A stretch of 64,000 nt of DNA from Blumeriella jaapii (lineage: Eukaryota > Ascomycota > Leotiomycetes > Helotiales > Drepanopezizaceae), in contig VWND01000014.1 of assembly GCA_009599575.1 (NCBI GenBank), positions 186,001 to 250,000 on the forward strand, given 5' to 3'. Position 1 is the first letter of the stretch. Every line of letters starts with the position of its first letter. A program made the translations under genes and the position numbers. Below the pieces are notes generated by a model that was given only the letters and a program-made list of their open reading frames with translations, was not told the origin of the DNA and made no database searches. This document shows positions 21,630 to 34,610 of the stretch, in pieces.

Positions 21630-24600
21630 ATGACTTCGCCGTCGAGGAAACCACTTGCAGCCAGGGCACCGGAGAGCACGCAGCGACGTGAGTTTTACCG
21701 CCATCCGACGCTCGTTGTGGAAGTGTCTTGGTGCCTTGATGTCTTGTGATTTGGGTCTGGCCGTTCGTTGAAAGAATGGCCCGCCATATGGCTACGAGCC
21801 GCTTGCCCGAACTCTTCACGTCGATCTAAAGAAAAATAAGAGCAGGAAACATGTGCTGATAGTATACAGATGATCGAACCGGTCTCGGCGACGCCGCTGA
21901 CGACGACGAGGAGTTTATCAACTTGGGGATTTGCGATTTCCTGGAACTCGATCCCCGGCCCACCTTTGCGTTGAAGCTGGAGTCCGATTTCGATGCAGCT
22001 TTCGACCCGGTGTTCATTAATCAAGCGCTTCGCTCAGATCCTTCGCTGAGAAGCAGTTTGCCATTACGACCGGCCTCTTATCTATCTCGACCGTCGAAGT
22101 CCGGGTTGACCAATTTCCAGCAATGGGTAAAGAGTATCGCTCGCGGCGAGGGCACTGCACCTTCTTTTCTCCACTCCGGAATTCTCTGGACGACGTTTCG
22201 TGTCAAGAGGTGGGTGATCATCAGCGGCGGCCATCTCATCAATGAACCTGCTCAGATCCAATCGCCAGGTCAAGCGTGGCACGACGAGCCCGCCCGCGCT
22301 CCATCGGCTCGATGGACGGAGCCACACAGCAAGAACGATGAGTTTCCGAGACTGAGAAGAGCTCTGACCAGCCCGGATGCGGAGAACGCTGGCACTTTGT
22401 TGGACCGCAAGCCATCGACCGTGGATGCCGCCTTCGTCACACCTGGCACGCCTGACTGGACCCTGCCCCATCCCGAGGGAGACTTGTCACCGCACATCAT
22501 TTTTGTGAGGTCCATCGACTGGGGTGTGACCCCACTGGGCGATATGAAGACATGGTCGAGGGAATTTCGTCAGATCGCCTGCCTCGTCATGGCGAGTCCT
22601 TTTCCGGTAGCCTTGTTCTGGGGTGCGGAGCTCACGGTTATGTACAACAAAGCCTATGCTGATACGGTCGCTGGCCTTAAACATCCTGGGCTAATGGGAA
22701 CGGGCTTCCGAGGTCCTTCCGCAGAGCTATGGAACGATGTCGGTAAGTCAATCGACGAGTGCCAGCGCACAGGAAAGTCCGTCGCCATGTATGAGCAGAT
22801 GTTACCTATCGAGCGTCATGGATTTGTGGAGGAGACCTACTACACCGTAAGTCGATCATTCTGTGGGTCGAACTCGGGCTGTACAGAGGCTTAGATCGCC
22901 TGGTATACTTATTACACGATAAACGCTAACCAGAGCCAATGCAAGTGGAGCATTACACCTCTTTATGGCGGCACGAAGGAGATTCTGGGCTTTTACAACT
23001 CTCCTTTCGAAATTACCCGACAAACTCGAGGGACCCGCGCCATGAAGACGCTATTGCGACTGTCAGAAGAGACCGCCGACGCCAAAACCGTTGCTGGATT
23101 CTGGCCCAAGGTCCTGAGCGCTCTCGACAATAATGGCGACGACTTCCCATTTGCAGCCCTGTACTCAGTCGCCGAAACGGAAGAAGAGGACAGTATCTCT
23201 CAGTGTTCCGAGAACTCACAAACCTTCAAGACGTGTATTCTAGAAGGTACTCTCGGCATACCCGATGGTCACCCATCTGTCCCTCGGCGAGCAGACTTGA
23301 AGCGCTCTCACGGCGGCTTTGTGCCTTACTTCCGAGACTCGATACAGACGAGAGAACGCACCCTCATAAGCGTGAAGGACGGCACGCTAACCGAAGCTTT
23401 GATGGAGGGCTTTGAATCTCGTGGATTTCCTGCGCCTTGTCGTGAGGCGTTGGTCTGCCCCATCCGACCAATCAACGGCGAGAACGTCATGGGGTTTTTG
23501 GTATTCGGAGTGAACCCTGGGAGGCCATTCGATGATGACTATCAAGGGTTTGTGGATCTTCTGGGTAGACAGCTTGCGACCTCTCTCGCTTCCGTCACCC
23601 CGTTCAAGGCCGAAGTCCGTCGTGGCCTGACAGCTGCAGAGCCCACAGCCTTGGAACGATCGAGATTGTCAGAAGAGTTAGCGGTCCAGACGAGTCGGCT
23701 TCAGCGGATTGCTGAAGTTTCTCCTGTCGGCATGTTCTCTATCGACTCGGCGGGATTGCTTTTGGAGGGCAACGATCGATATTTCGAGATTACGGGACAC
23801 CCGCGAGACAAGATCTTCGCAATGTCCTGGGTGGAGACTGTCGACGAGGAAAGTGTTGACACAGCCTTGAAGGGGTGGAGGGTCCTGACTGAAGATGAAG
23901 CGCCGTGGTCTGCCGAACTACGACTAAAGAAGCCTTGGCAGGACAAAGTGACAGGCGATCGGATCGGTAAGTGATCTCAATTCACATGGTTTAGACTTAG
24001 GCAAAACTTGGGACTCTGTCTCCGTTGGGGACGTAATTTCGGCTACGCCAGATGTCGGTACTTTTTTAGTCATCTTATCTACGGCAGTGCTGACCCAGAA
24101 TTCTCCTCAGACAATTGGATCATTGCCTCTTGCCAGCCTGAGTTTTCGAATGGCAAGGTCAAGACCATAATTGGAAGTATTACCGACATCTCGAGGATCA
24201 AATGGGCGGAGAACTTGCAGACGAGAAGGTTAGAAGAAGCTGAAGAGACCAGACGAGCTCAGAATAACTTTATTGACATCACATCTCATGAAATGCGAAA
24301 CCCACTAAGCGCCATCCTGCAATGTGCCGACGGAATCTCAACTTCATTGACCGATGTCGTGGAGCGCTGGAAGCTCGACGTGGAAGCTACGTCAAACATC
24401 AGGGAAAGCATCTCGAATGCCGAGACCATCCAACTGTGCGCTCAGCATCAAAAGTCTATCGTGGATGACATCCTTACGATCTCCAAGCTAGACTCGAACC
24501 TCCTTCTCATCTCTCCGGTTCCGGTTCAACCGGTGGAGGTTGTTCGGCAAGTTCTGCAGATGTTCATGGTCGAATGCCGCAAGGTGCACGACATCAAGAT

Positions 24601-25753
24601 GGAATTCCACATCTCCCCGTCTTTCCAGAACCTGAAAGTCGATATGGTTATGCTTGACTCATCGAGGTTGCTTCAGGTTCTGATCAACCTCATGGCGAAC
24701 GCCATCAAGTTTACCAAGTCGGCGCCGAAGCGCGAAATCGATGTCTCGATCGGGGCCTATTTGGATCCCCCTGAAGAGCACGATCCCCACTTTGAGTATT
24801 TTTCAACTAAGAGGGCCAAAGTAGACGTCACTAACGCTGCTGAATGGGGGAATGGGGAGATTGTGTATCTGCGGTTCGAGGTTCGTTTGCGTGAAAAGCG
24901 TATCGAAACATGCTGACATGTGCGTCAGGTCAAGGATAGCGGCTGTGGGCTGACTGCCGAGGAGAAGAAGAAGCTCTTCAATCGATTTTCCCAAGCATCG
25001 CCACGCACACAAGTCCAATACGGCGGCAGCGGACTGGGCCTCTTCATCTCGCGTCAGCTGACTGAACTTCAGGGCGGCGAAATAGGCGCAGCATCGCAAG
25101 CAGGCGTCGGTTCCACCTTTGCCTTCTACGTCAAATCTCGACGAGCAGATTGCGAGCAGGACCACAGGCCCATCCAGGAACGCCTCAGCCAAGAACGCCA
25201 GTCCCAAAAGCGTCTCACAACGGACACGGCCCCGAGCAGCGAGAAACAGGCAGGTCTCAGATCCGCACTCGTCGAGATCCGCGAGACGTCCGCAGCAGTG
25301 ACCAGCCCCACGTCAAACTCGGACCCCAAGGCCTGGCACGTTCTCATCGTGGAAGACAACCTCGTGAACCAGAAGATTCTCGCGCAGCAGCTCCGCAAGC
25401 TCGGCTCCACGGTCCACGTGGCCAACCACGGCGGCGAGGCGCTCGCGCTCCTCCAAGAGACGGTGCACTTCCGGGGCCGCGAGGCCGACGGCAAGCCGCT
25501 GTCCGTCATCCTCATGGATCTCGAGATGCCCGTCATGGACGGGCTGACGTGCGTGCGGAACATCCGGGGGATGGAGCGCGAGGGCCTGATCGCGAGGCAC
25601 CTGCCGATCATGGCCGTGACGGCCAACACGCGCGGCGAGCAGATCGCGCTGGCGAAGGATAGCGGCATGGACGATGTGATGCCGAAGCCGTTCCGCATCC
25701 TGCAGATCCGGACGAAGATCGAGGCGCTGCTTGATAGATGGGGGGGAGGGTAG
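21630..25753 (+). CDS. Hybrid sensor histidine kinase (PAS-GAF-PAS-HisKA-HATPase-REC)
   Basis: Five exons (21630-21687, 21870-22846, 22934-23966, 24111-24880, 24929-25753) join in frame to 1220 aa. The first, 58-nt exon begins MTSPSRKPLAARAPES. A PAS-like region near residues 245-370 contains SIDWGVTPLGDMKTW and FWGAELTVMYNKAYAD. A GAF-like region follows, then a second PAS (EVSPVGMFSIDSAGLLLEGN). The phospho-acceptor is His749 in FIDITSHEMRNPLSAIL. The N box is LINLMANAIKFT and the G boxes are KDSGCGL and YGGSGLGLFISRQL. The C-terminal receiver has Asp1143 in VILMDLEMPVMDG and the usual Lys in MPKPF. It should autophosphorylate and relay to a histidine phosphotransfer protein; the stimulus is unknown. 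No membrane segments are visible, so it is probably cytoplasmic. All phosphotransfer residues are intact. Confidence 0.93.
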
Positions 25754-25842
25754 CGGGCAATAAGGAGGCGGTGATGGATGGCCAAGGAGAGATGGACAAA
25801 TTCATGACCTGATGACGTGAGAGGTGGTGAAGGTTGGCAAGG

Positions 25843-26515
25843 AGGGTTTGGCGTTTGGCGTTCGGCGCGGGAAGGACGCGGTAGAAAGCTGTTATACCCA
25901 TTTCTCCCATCCCATGTGTTGAGATGTAAGGTACCTTAGATAGAAAAAACCAGAATACCTTTTGACAAATAGCGCTGATACCTTTTTCTCTTTTGCAAGC
26001 GAATTTTAAACCTTTCGTTCGGCGCGAAAAAAAAGCGGTAAAAAGCTGTTATACCCATTTCTCCTATCCCATATATTAAAATATAAAATACTTTAGATTA
26101 AAAAAACCAAAATATCTTTTGACAAATAGCGCTGATACCCTCTCCCTTTGCAGGCGGTTTTTAAACCTTTCGTTCGGCGCGGAAAAAAAAAGCGGTAGAA
26201 AGCTGTTATACCCAATTTTCCCATCCCATATATTAAAACATAAAATACTTTTACAAAAAAAAAAACCAAAATAACTCTTATTTTTGATAGGTAACGCTGA
26301 TACCCTTTCCTTTTGCAAGCGGTTTTTTAAACCTTTCGTTCGGCGCGCAAAAAAGGCGGTAGAAAGCTGTTATACCCATTTCTCCCATCCCATATATCAA
26401 AACATAAAATACTTTTAACAAAAAAAAACCAAAATACCTTTCACTTCTGACAAATAGCGCTGATACCCTCTCCCTCTCCCTTCGCACGCGGGTCTTAACT
26501 AAACCTTTCGATCCA
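25843..26515. repeat. Tandem array, four units of about 156-164 bp
   Basis: The string AGCTGTTATACCCA recurs at 25888, 26044, 26201 and 26365, and each unit ends with ACCTTTCGTTCGGCGCG or a variant. The array begins about 90 bp after the histidine kinase stop. Later units become more AT-rich through C to T and G to A changes. Confidence 0.92.
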
Positions 26516-27876
26516 GACATTATGGCAGACCTCGGGGCGTTCGTTAACCGGTTCGCGAAGAAACATCCTCTCTCTCCGACACGCCATCTGAACAACAGCC
26601 AGTTAATTGTACTGTATGATGGTACGGTAGGTATGATGTTTACATCGTGTATCATCGCGTTCGCAACACAGAGAACTGTTTGTTGTTATATGTATGGCGT
26701 GTGGAAATGGAGGGCTTGGGTTTTGGTTTTACGTACATATATGTTCCAGAACAATGTTTTGGTTTCCTCTTTTACTGTTTTGACCTACTTCTGAGTGAAA
26801 GATAGGGGTGGGGGGGGGGGGGGGGGCAGGGTCTCACGTTTGTCGTTTTAGTTTATATGATTACATAATTATATAAGCATAAGGTAGGTAGGTACCTAGG
26901 TACCGTAGGTAGGTGAGGTAGGTAGGTATAAGCATATAGGCATTCGCGCAAGCCTACATCCACGGCACAAAAACACCGCGCTGTCGAAACACGACAATCC
27001 AAAAGCAGCCTAGCTGGACGTGCTCTATTGCGAAGTGCGCCGAGGAACAGGGGATTAGGAGGTATCGTGAGGGGCTTGCTGGATGAGTGGTGGTTAGGTG
27101 TTTGGGTGGTTAGGTGGTTAGGCATTCATTCATTCATTTGTTTATTGTAAGTTGGCTAGTACAGTACTGTCCTGTACTGTAGGTACCTATGTATGCAGCA
27201 AGTACAGTACAGTACAGTGCTTATTTATCTATCTATCTATGTATCCATCCACCTACTCACCCACCTATCCATTAGCCTATTAGCCCACCGTGTATATATA
27301 CGTACATACATACATACATACATACATACGTACAGCACATCTCAGTACCGAAATAGAAGCAGCATTATTATAGATAGGTAAATAGGTAGGTAAGTAACGT
27401 AGGTAGGAAGGTGCTGTGGCTACCTACAGTACCTACAGATAGTACATACATACCAAACCACGAATCCACACCAGATTCCTGCCGAGCTTCACATCAGCGA
27501 AGCGTGGGATCGAGTTGCACAGTAGGTAGGTAGGTAGGTAGGTAGGTATGCCACTCGGTAGAAAGGGATGGATCCATCAAGATGGCAGCTTGGCTCATCA
27601 AGACAGAGATCTCCTTTCGAGCACTGGACCCCCCACAGCTCGGCTCGCTTAAGGCCGAGTCCGACTCCGTCGCTTGTCTGAACAGCCTCTCTTTCTTGGT
27701 TGCTTCATTCGCCCATCTATACCAGACGCGGCCGGGAGGTGATGGTTACTTTACCAGATCATATGACGTAGATCGTAGATCGGATCTCATCCAATCCCCT
27801 ACCCAAGTGTGTTGGTTTCCCATCCACCAAGCCCGGCAGACCAGACACCGGTTGACCCACTAGACGGTGCCATCAA
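26516..27876. other. Intergenic region with simple repeats
   Basis: No gene supported. It holds a run of 17 G at 26810-26826, TAGG/GGTA runs at about 26882-26935 and 27520-27548, an ATAC run at about 27303-27331, and GTACTGTAC clusters at about 27158-27215. Confidence 0.7.
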
Positions 27877-30716
27877 TCAATGGTAAATCCACTCCTCGTC
27901 CCCTAGTCCACCGGCTCCCCTCAGGTTGCCGTTCGCCGGCGGCATGTAATAGCCCGTGCCAGTCATCTGATCCATCTCCGCCCCGGCGCTCAGGTTCCCA
28001 ACCAGTCCGGTGTGAACCCCCGCCAGATCGTTGCTGACCGACATCCAGTTGTCGAAGCCAACGGCGAGGTTGGCTTGATCCCGCAGCCACCAGTCCTGGC
28101 TGTCGACGAGGGCCTCGACGCCACCGAACAGAGTGCTGGGAGAGGTTTGGCGAGTCATCGTGCCGGACGTTTCGGACGCGACGCCGGAGTGCTGGCGCGA
28201 GGGGTCGTTGTTGGCCGCCATGACGGGGCGCCCGATGGAGGAGGTCGAGCTGCTGTATGTGTGGCGTGGCGCGTAGGGAATAGCGGGCGCGAGCGGCTCG
28301 GCTGGGATGTTCATGGACCCGGAGCCGTTGACGGGGCCGTGTCGGATCTGGGTCCTGGAGTGGTCGCCTTCGGCGCTGGTTGCGGGCATGGATGCGCTGG
28401 CCACGCTGGCCCCGGTGTTCGGGCGATATGAGTAGATGCTCTGCTGGAGCTGAGTCTGCGGACGGGGATCGTCTCGCTGTCCTGGTCGGGGCTGCGCTGG
28501 CAGCACGCGGCTGGGAGAGGCCGCGTTGGATGGAGGCGTTGCGACGACGACGTCGTGCTTGGGAGAGGGCACGTCGGCGGTGCTGAAGGAGCCGAATCTG
28601 CGATCGGTGCGCGTGAAGACGGTGGCGGCCTCTTCGGGGAGTTCGATCTTCCACTTGCGCGCCAGCACGGACAAGATGGACAGGGTCCGACGAGCGCAGA
28701 GCCAGTCCTCGGCGATCTCTTCGAGATGCTTGACGCCGTGGATCACGTCTCGCCTGGCCGTCTTCTCGGGGAGGTTGAGGAGGTGGATCGTGCAGGCTGA
28801 GTGGCAGATGTAGACGGCGATGTTGCATATTTGGCGAAGCCCGTAGCTGCGCTTGTATAGACGCAGGAGCTTCGACACCGATCCGGCCGCCTGGGAGCAC
28901 AGCTTACGAGGCGAGACATGAGAGGGAAGTGGTGATGTCGACGGCTTGTACTTGAGAAAGGGTCGGAAAAGGTGGATGTACAGGAGATGGAAGAACATGC
29001 TGTCCAGCATGGTCAGCACCAACACACGAAGCCTGGTCACAGAGGCTGACTTACTGCATGAGCAAGACGTTGGGCAGTTGTCCTTCCTTAGATTCCATCT
29101 CATTAGGGAGCTCGTTCCGCCAGGCTTCCAACCTCGTATGCAACTCACCCAGCTTCTTCAGTTCGTGAGATCTTCCCACCGGTCGTTCCAGGGCCTGCGG
29201 GTGATAGAAGAAGATCAACAGATCACTGCTGATTTCACAGAGCTTGGATATTTGCAGAGCCACTGCCCTCGTGCGAGAGGCTTGCGAGTGCAATGGGCTG
29301 ATTCCGCTGTCGGTGTAGGGCGTCCAGGTATCGGCGTCTTCCTCAGGAAAGACATCGTACTTCGGAGTCGTGATGTTGGACACGGGGAGTTGAGGCAGCC
29401 TCCCCAGATAGTTGGACCAGCACTGGTCGAACAAGAAGCAGCCCCAGAACGTGATCCTCCGCGCATCAATCTCCTTCTCGTCCATGGTTTCCCGGTGGTT
29501 GGTCCCTCCGCCACAATCGAGGTTGAGACCCATATCCTGTGCCATCCGGAAGGCCATCCCAGAATAGACCCATCCTTTGGCTTCCCGGCCACAGCCTGCT
29601 TCGCGAACCGACATCAAACACAAGGCTTGGATGGTGGTCAGCTTGGGCTTTTCGTACTCGTCGTTTTCCACGATCAGCCTCTTCGCTTCGGCGAAGAATG
29701 CGTCTCCCTTGGTCGCCGGGTCGTCGGGATCCGCGCAGGCTTGGGGGGAGTTGGTGAAGTGGCACCCCAGAGCGAGCATGGCGTTGACCAAGAGGCTCGA
29801 GCAATAGACCGTTCGCTTTGAGGCGCCTTGTGGTTTCCCCAGGAGAAAGTCTCGGTAGAACAGGCTCTTCGACAAGGTCGTGAAGTAGGGATAGTGCCAG
29901 GTAAAGTACATGTTGATCAGATGCACGACGAGCTCGGGTTCGCTGGTGACGGTGGACCAACTGGTCAACGGATCCTCTTGCTGCTGCGCCGTGTCCAGGC
30001 CCGCGAGCCCGTCGACGTCCTCTGCTGGGTCGAGATAGATGAGATTCGAGGTGCCTCCGAGAAAGCGAACGGAGCCATTCTCGATTCGCAATTCGCCCAT
30101 CTTGCGCGACAGCTCCCACTCGAACGTCGGCAAGGGCGAGGTCGACGCCGCATGCGCGGCATCGTCGTCGCGCTCGTCGTCCTCGTCGTCGCGCCGGCCC
30201 TTCTCGTCGTGGAGGATGCTGTCGGCGACGTCGTCTAGGCTTTCGCAGGTTCGGATCTGTTGTACCAGGGCTGGCACGTCGTCCTCGGCCGCGTTCAGGA
30301 TGGCCTGGATCAGGATCTGCAAGGTCGCGCTCCGCGTCTTGAGCCCATCCATCTTCTCCCTGTAGACGCCCTTCCGACGATGGTCGCTGTGGGGATCGTA
30401 GAGGCATTCTGTCTTCGCGCGTCAGACTCGGGGGCGCGAAGGGGGCCAGAGATGGGCCAGAGATGGGCCACCACTCACCCGTGCCATAGACACTCGAGCA
30501 GGCCGCGCAGGATGGCGTGTTGCCGTCGCATTTCGATTTCCTCCGCCGGCACGCCACACACGCCGTACTGACACAGCGTCGCTTGATGGCGGCGGCGGCG
30601 GCGACGGCGGCGGCGTCTCGACGGCTCCTCGACTTCTTCTTGCCGGTGCCTGGCGGGCAGCCTGGGTCCAGGGAGGCGTGCGTCGGTTGCGCGCCCTCGA
30701 GGATGAGGTCGGCCAT
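27877..30716 (-). CDS. Zn2Cys6 fungal transcription factor
   Basis: Exons 30716-30479, 30408-29055 and 28999-27877 give 904 aa. After an acidic and Ala-rich start (MADLILEGAQ) comes the Gal4-type cluster CVACRRRKSKCDG, CAAC and, across intron 1, the sixth Cys in TECLYDP, followed by the linker DHRRKGVYREKMDGLKTR. The middle holds a fungal_trans domain: ELVVHLINMYFTWHYPYF, ALCLMSVREAGCGREAKGW, YSGMAFRMAQDMGLNLDC and ITFWGCFLFDQCWS. The C-terminal third is Ser/Thr/Pro-rich and ends GDEEWIYH. The type is close to the large NirA-like class, but no target can be assigned. It is divergent from the MFS gene 1.9 kb away, so regulation of that gene is possible but unproven. Confidence 0.88.
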
Positions 30717-32612
30717 GAGACGCGAGAGGAGTGACGGGAGCAGACGAGGTTTGTACCGTGGTGTGGTGTGGTGTTGTGACTGCAGTATGTGTCCAAGGAC
30801 CAGGACCAGCTGGCTACCGCGATGTGCGGTACATGCAGAGTCGTGAGAACTTGGGGCCTCCTCTGCGATCAAGGTCAATGAAGGTCAAGCAACATCAATC
30901 AACATGTATGTACTGTACTGACTGGACTGGACTGGACTGGACTGTAGCTCTCTGGATCGCCACTCGTGCGGCGCGACGCCAACACAACAGCCTCCGCCCG
31001 CAAGCGAGCTACTGTGTTGACTGACAGATCACCCTACAGTAGTGGGCGATAAGAGGGCCTGAGGATTTGGAGGCCGCTGGGAGAAGAAGGCATCTCTTAT
31101 CTGTTTTTCTTTTTTGTTTCTTTGCTTCTTTTTTCTGCTATTTTTCTTTTTTTCACATCTTTTTTCCATCTCTTCTTCTCCTTCTTCTGAACTTCTTTGA
31201 AAATGTGTGCATCGTACAGTGTGTGTATTATATACAGTACATGTATATGAACAGTACAGTATATACCTATATACATACACTATGGCACCGTCACGGGTAT
31301 TCTTTTCGATACTTTTGTTGCTTTTCCAGAACTTTGCCGAGGGCGGAGACTCACGCACGTCCATGGGGGGAGAAGCATATTTTGTATGTACAACATATGC
31401 TTATATGTTTATCTATATATATACGTGCATGGATAGATGTGTATTTAAATGTGTTGGTATCGATACATGTAGATATGTTCACATATATACAGATATACAG
31501 ATATACAGATATACAGATATACAGATATACAGATATACAGATATACAGATATACAGATATACAGATATATTTACACAAATGTGTACATGTTTAAATAAAC
31601 ATACATAACACAGAACGGTACGGTATCTTAATCTGTACTGTAGATTGCACTCCACGCAGGTCATCATTATCCTCGTTGGCACTTCGGTTCCAGGGCACAC
31701 AGCGCCCTTTGCGCCGTCAACCTCGACACGTCGACACCATCTACATCTCATCCTACGAACATCCAACGACCCTCGCGCCCTTTCCAGACCCTGTACATAC
31801 AGAACTCTGACTAGCATGGACAGCGGACTTAAGTCTCGCCAAACGCCGTGCCCCTCGCAACGATCCTCCGCACACCCATTGGGCCCCTCGGAACCCGCCA
31901 CCCCGTGCTCGCCACATCGTCCTCCGCACATGGATTCCGGTGCCGGACCGAGCGGGTTCGATTGCCGAGCTGGATCTCGTCGCGACGACGCAGCTCTCGT
32001 GCGGGAGAGTGCAACATCTGCTATGCTACGTACTGTACTGTATGGACATGACGGGAGATGCTGGCGCGAGCGTGTGCAGGTGACCTCGGGCGTGTGCGGA
32101 CAGTGACTTGCTGGATGTACGTACAGATGTACGTACAAATGTACATATGTACAGGACAGGACAGGACACTAGGCGGCGAGGGCGACTTGGTGAACGAGGA
32201 CGAGCACGAAGCCGAAGACGAAGCCGAGGACGAGGCCGGTGCCGATGCCGTCTTTCCATTCACTTCAACCTAGCGGAACGGGATCATGCTGGTCATGCGT
32301 CGAGGCAGGCACTGCCATTTGTTGGCTCGTTCGAGTCGACTCGAGTGCTGGCGTTTGTCCGTCTTATCTCCTGGACTATTTCCGTTCCATCTTCAGCTTC
32401 TTTTGCGACGTGCCAATCGTCTGCGTCGTCTTCTTCCTCTTCTTCCTCAAAGTACACAGACAGAGGTAAGCAGAACGACGGCCTGAAGTACCTTCGATCA
32501 TCTGGAGGGTCCATTTCGTTTTGCTACTCGCCGTCTCAAGTGCACCTCGTCTTTGGCAATCCCCCTTGCTTGCGCCACGCGACGGCGTGTAGACGATCGG
32601 TACCTGAGAACC
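30717..32612. other. Divergent intergenic region between Zn2Cys6 factor and MFS gene
   Basis: About 1.9 kb without a supportable gene. It contains a T-rich tract at about 31100-31200, GTACTGTAC motifs near 30905, 31220-31265 and 32030, and the decanucleotide array listed separately. Longer frames encode repeat peptides. Confidence 0.6.
31485..31570. repeat. (ATACAGATAT)n decanucleotide array
   Basis: About eight tandem copies of a 10-bp ATACAGATAT unit. Not CRISPR-like, since there are no spacers. Confidence 0.92.
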
Positions 32613-34610
32613 ATGGCAGATTCCGACACTCGGCCCACGAGATCGAGAGGGAATGCCTCGGGAGCTGCTTCCCCTCGGTCTGGCGCCTCGCGGGCACATT
32701 CGCTCCAACGAGTGCCCTCGGCTGGCGTTTACCTCGACGACCAGAGCCACCATACTACGGACAGGATCACCACCCCCATCCTGAAGAGGATGATACGGGT
32801 TCCGACGAACCAGAACTGACCGAGAAGGAGGAAGAAGGCGGAAAAGAAGAAGAAGAAGAACCAGACGCCGACATCGTCCCCGAAGTTCGAGATGGGATCG
32901 AGGACCAAAGAGACGTGGAAGCCGGCCCGACGTTGGAAAAATCCAAGACGGCAAAGAGTAACAGGAGCGCACGAGATCCCAATCTCGTTGTCTGGGAAGG
33001 GAAAGACGATGCGAAGAACCCCAAAAATTGGTCGTATGGTCGAAAATGGGCCGCGACTCTCATCGGTCCGTAAACACCAATCTGTCTCTCCCAAAATAGC
33101 CCGGTCGCTAAACGATGTCGCAGTGTCTTCCTTCACCTTCATCTCCCCGGTGTCCAGCTCCATGATAGCACCGGCTGTCAATGCCATTTCTGCTGAACTC
33201 AACATCACCAACGACGTCGAGAAGAACTTGACGTTGTCTATCTTCGTACTGGCCTATGCTGTCGGGCCACTGTTCTTGGGGCCCCTATCGGAGATGTACG
33301 GACGAGTGATCATTCTCCAAGTCACCAATCTGTTGTATCTCTTCTTCAACCTCGGTTGTGGGCTTGCCCAGACGAAAGGGCAACTGATAGCCTTCCGCTT
33401 TCTCGCCGGGCTAGGGGGGTCTGCACCACTAGTACGTGTCCATGACTGCTCCATCTTCCGCGGCTACGAGCGGCCGATTTGATCGTCTGTCCTCGTACTC
33501 TATCACGGTGCTTACTTTGCGTGTAGGCCATCGGCGGTGGGGTTCTCAGTGATTTGTTCACAGCAGAAGAGCGTGGAAAAGCCATCAGCGTCTACAGTCT
33601 TGCACCTCTGCTCGGACCCGCCGTTGGGCCCATCGCAGGAGGATTCATCACACAAAATACCACGTGGAGATGGGTCTTCTACTCGACCACCATCGCCGAT
33701 GGGCTCATCCAGTTCGCAGGGCTGTTCTTCCTCCAGGAAACGTACGCGCCCGTCCTGCTGCACCGAAAAAAAAAGCAGATGATCAAGGACACTGGGAACG
33801 ACGCATTGCACACAGAATACGATGTCGCAGGTCGTTCGATCGGCAAAACGCTCCGCATCTCGCTGCTGCGCCCATTCAAACTCCTCGGGACCCAGGTCAT
33901 TGTGCAGGTGCTTGCGCTTTACATGGCCTACCTCTACGGCCTGATGTATCTCGTTCTCTCCACCTTCCCCGGGCTCTGGGAGAACAGGTACGGCGAATCC
34001 GTCGGCGTCGGAGGTCTCAACTACATCTCTCTCGGAGTCGGCTTCTTCGTTGGCACGCAGATCGCCGCTCCGTGTCAGGATCGCATCTACCGCGCGCTCA
34101 AGAAACGCAACGACGGCGTCGGCAAGCCCGAGTTTCGCGTGCCCTTGATGATACCCGGGGCTTTCCTCGTGCCCGTGGGACTGTTCTGGTACGGGTGGTC
34201 CGCGCAAGCCAAGCTTCACTGGATCATGCCGAACATCGGTGCGGCTCTCTTCTCGGCTGGAACAATCATTGGGTTCCAGTGCATCCAGACATACATCGTC
34301 GACACGTACACGCGATACGCGGCTAGCGCCGTCGGATCTGCGACGGTGCTGAGGTCTTTGGCCGGCTTTGGATTCCCGCTGTTTGCGCCGTACATGTAGT
34401 AAGTGGTGGTGTTCCGAACCCCTTTCTGTCCCTCGTCGCCACTTCGGATGGCAACACTGACTCGGCGTGTCCCACAGTGCGAAGCTGGACTACGGATGGG
34501 GAAACAGCGTGCTGGCGTTCATCGCCATAGTGCTTGGGTGGCCGGCACCGTTCCTGCTTTGGAAATACGGCGAGACGCTGAGGAAGAAGAGCACCTTTGC
34601 CGCTGGGTAA
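32613..34610 (+). CDS. MFS transporter, DHA1 (polyamine/drug:H+) type (one frame break)
   Basis: Exons 32613-33065, 33124-33431, 33527-34398 and 34478-34610, with GT-AG introns, give 588 aa if one missing base is allowed for. The long acidic cytoplasmic N-terminus (MADSDTRPTRSRGN, later ELTEKEEEGGKEEEEE) precedes the membrane domain at NPKNWSYGRKW. DHA1 signatures are motif A in GPLSEMYGR, the loop GSAPLAIGGGVLSDLF, and motif C-like LLGPAVGPIAGGFI. The half-way cytoplasmic loop and six later helices are recognisable up to GWPAPFLLWKYGETLRKKS. The break is in the C5 run at 32773-32777. A sixth C gives ITTPHPEEDDTG, whereas as written the first frame stops at 32817-32819. Such proteins usually export polyamines, toxins or drugs at the plasma membrane. 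Confidence 0.85.

Noticed and set aside
25126..25785. Minus-strand frame opposite the receiver domain
   Set aside because: Antisense shadow of the histidine kinase.
31485..31570. Regular short repeats resembling a CRISPR array
   Set aside because: The 10-bp units are contiguous without spacers; a simple minisatellite in a eukaryotic genome.
33512..34219. 235-codon minus-strand frame opposite the MFS exon
   Set aside because: Antisense shadow; the membrane protein on the plus strand is unambiguous.
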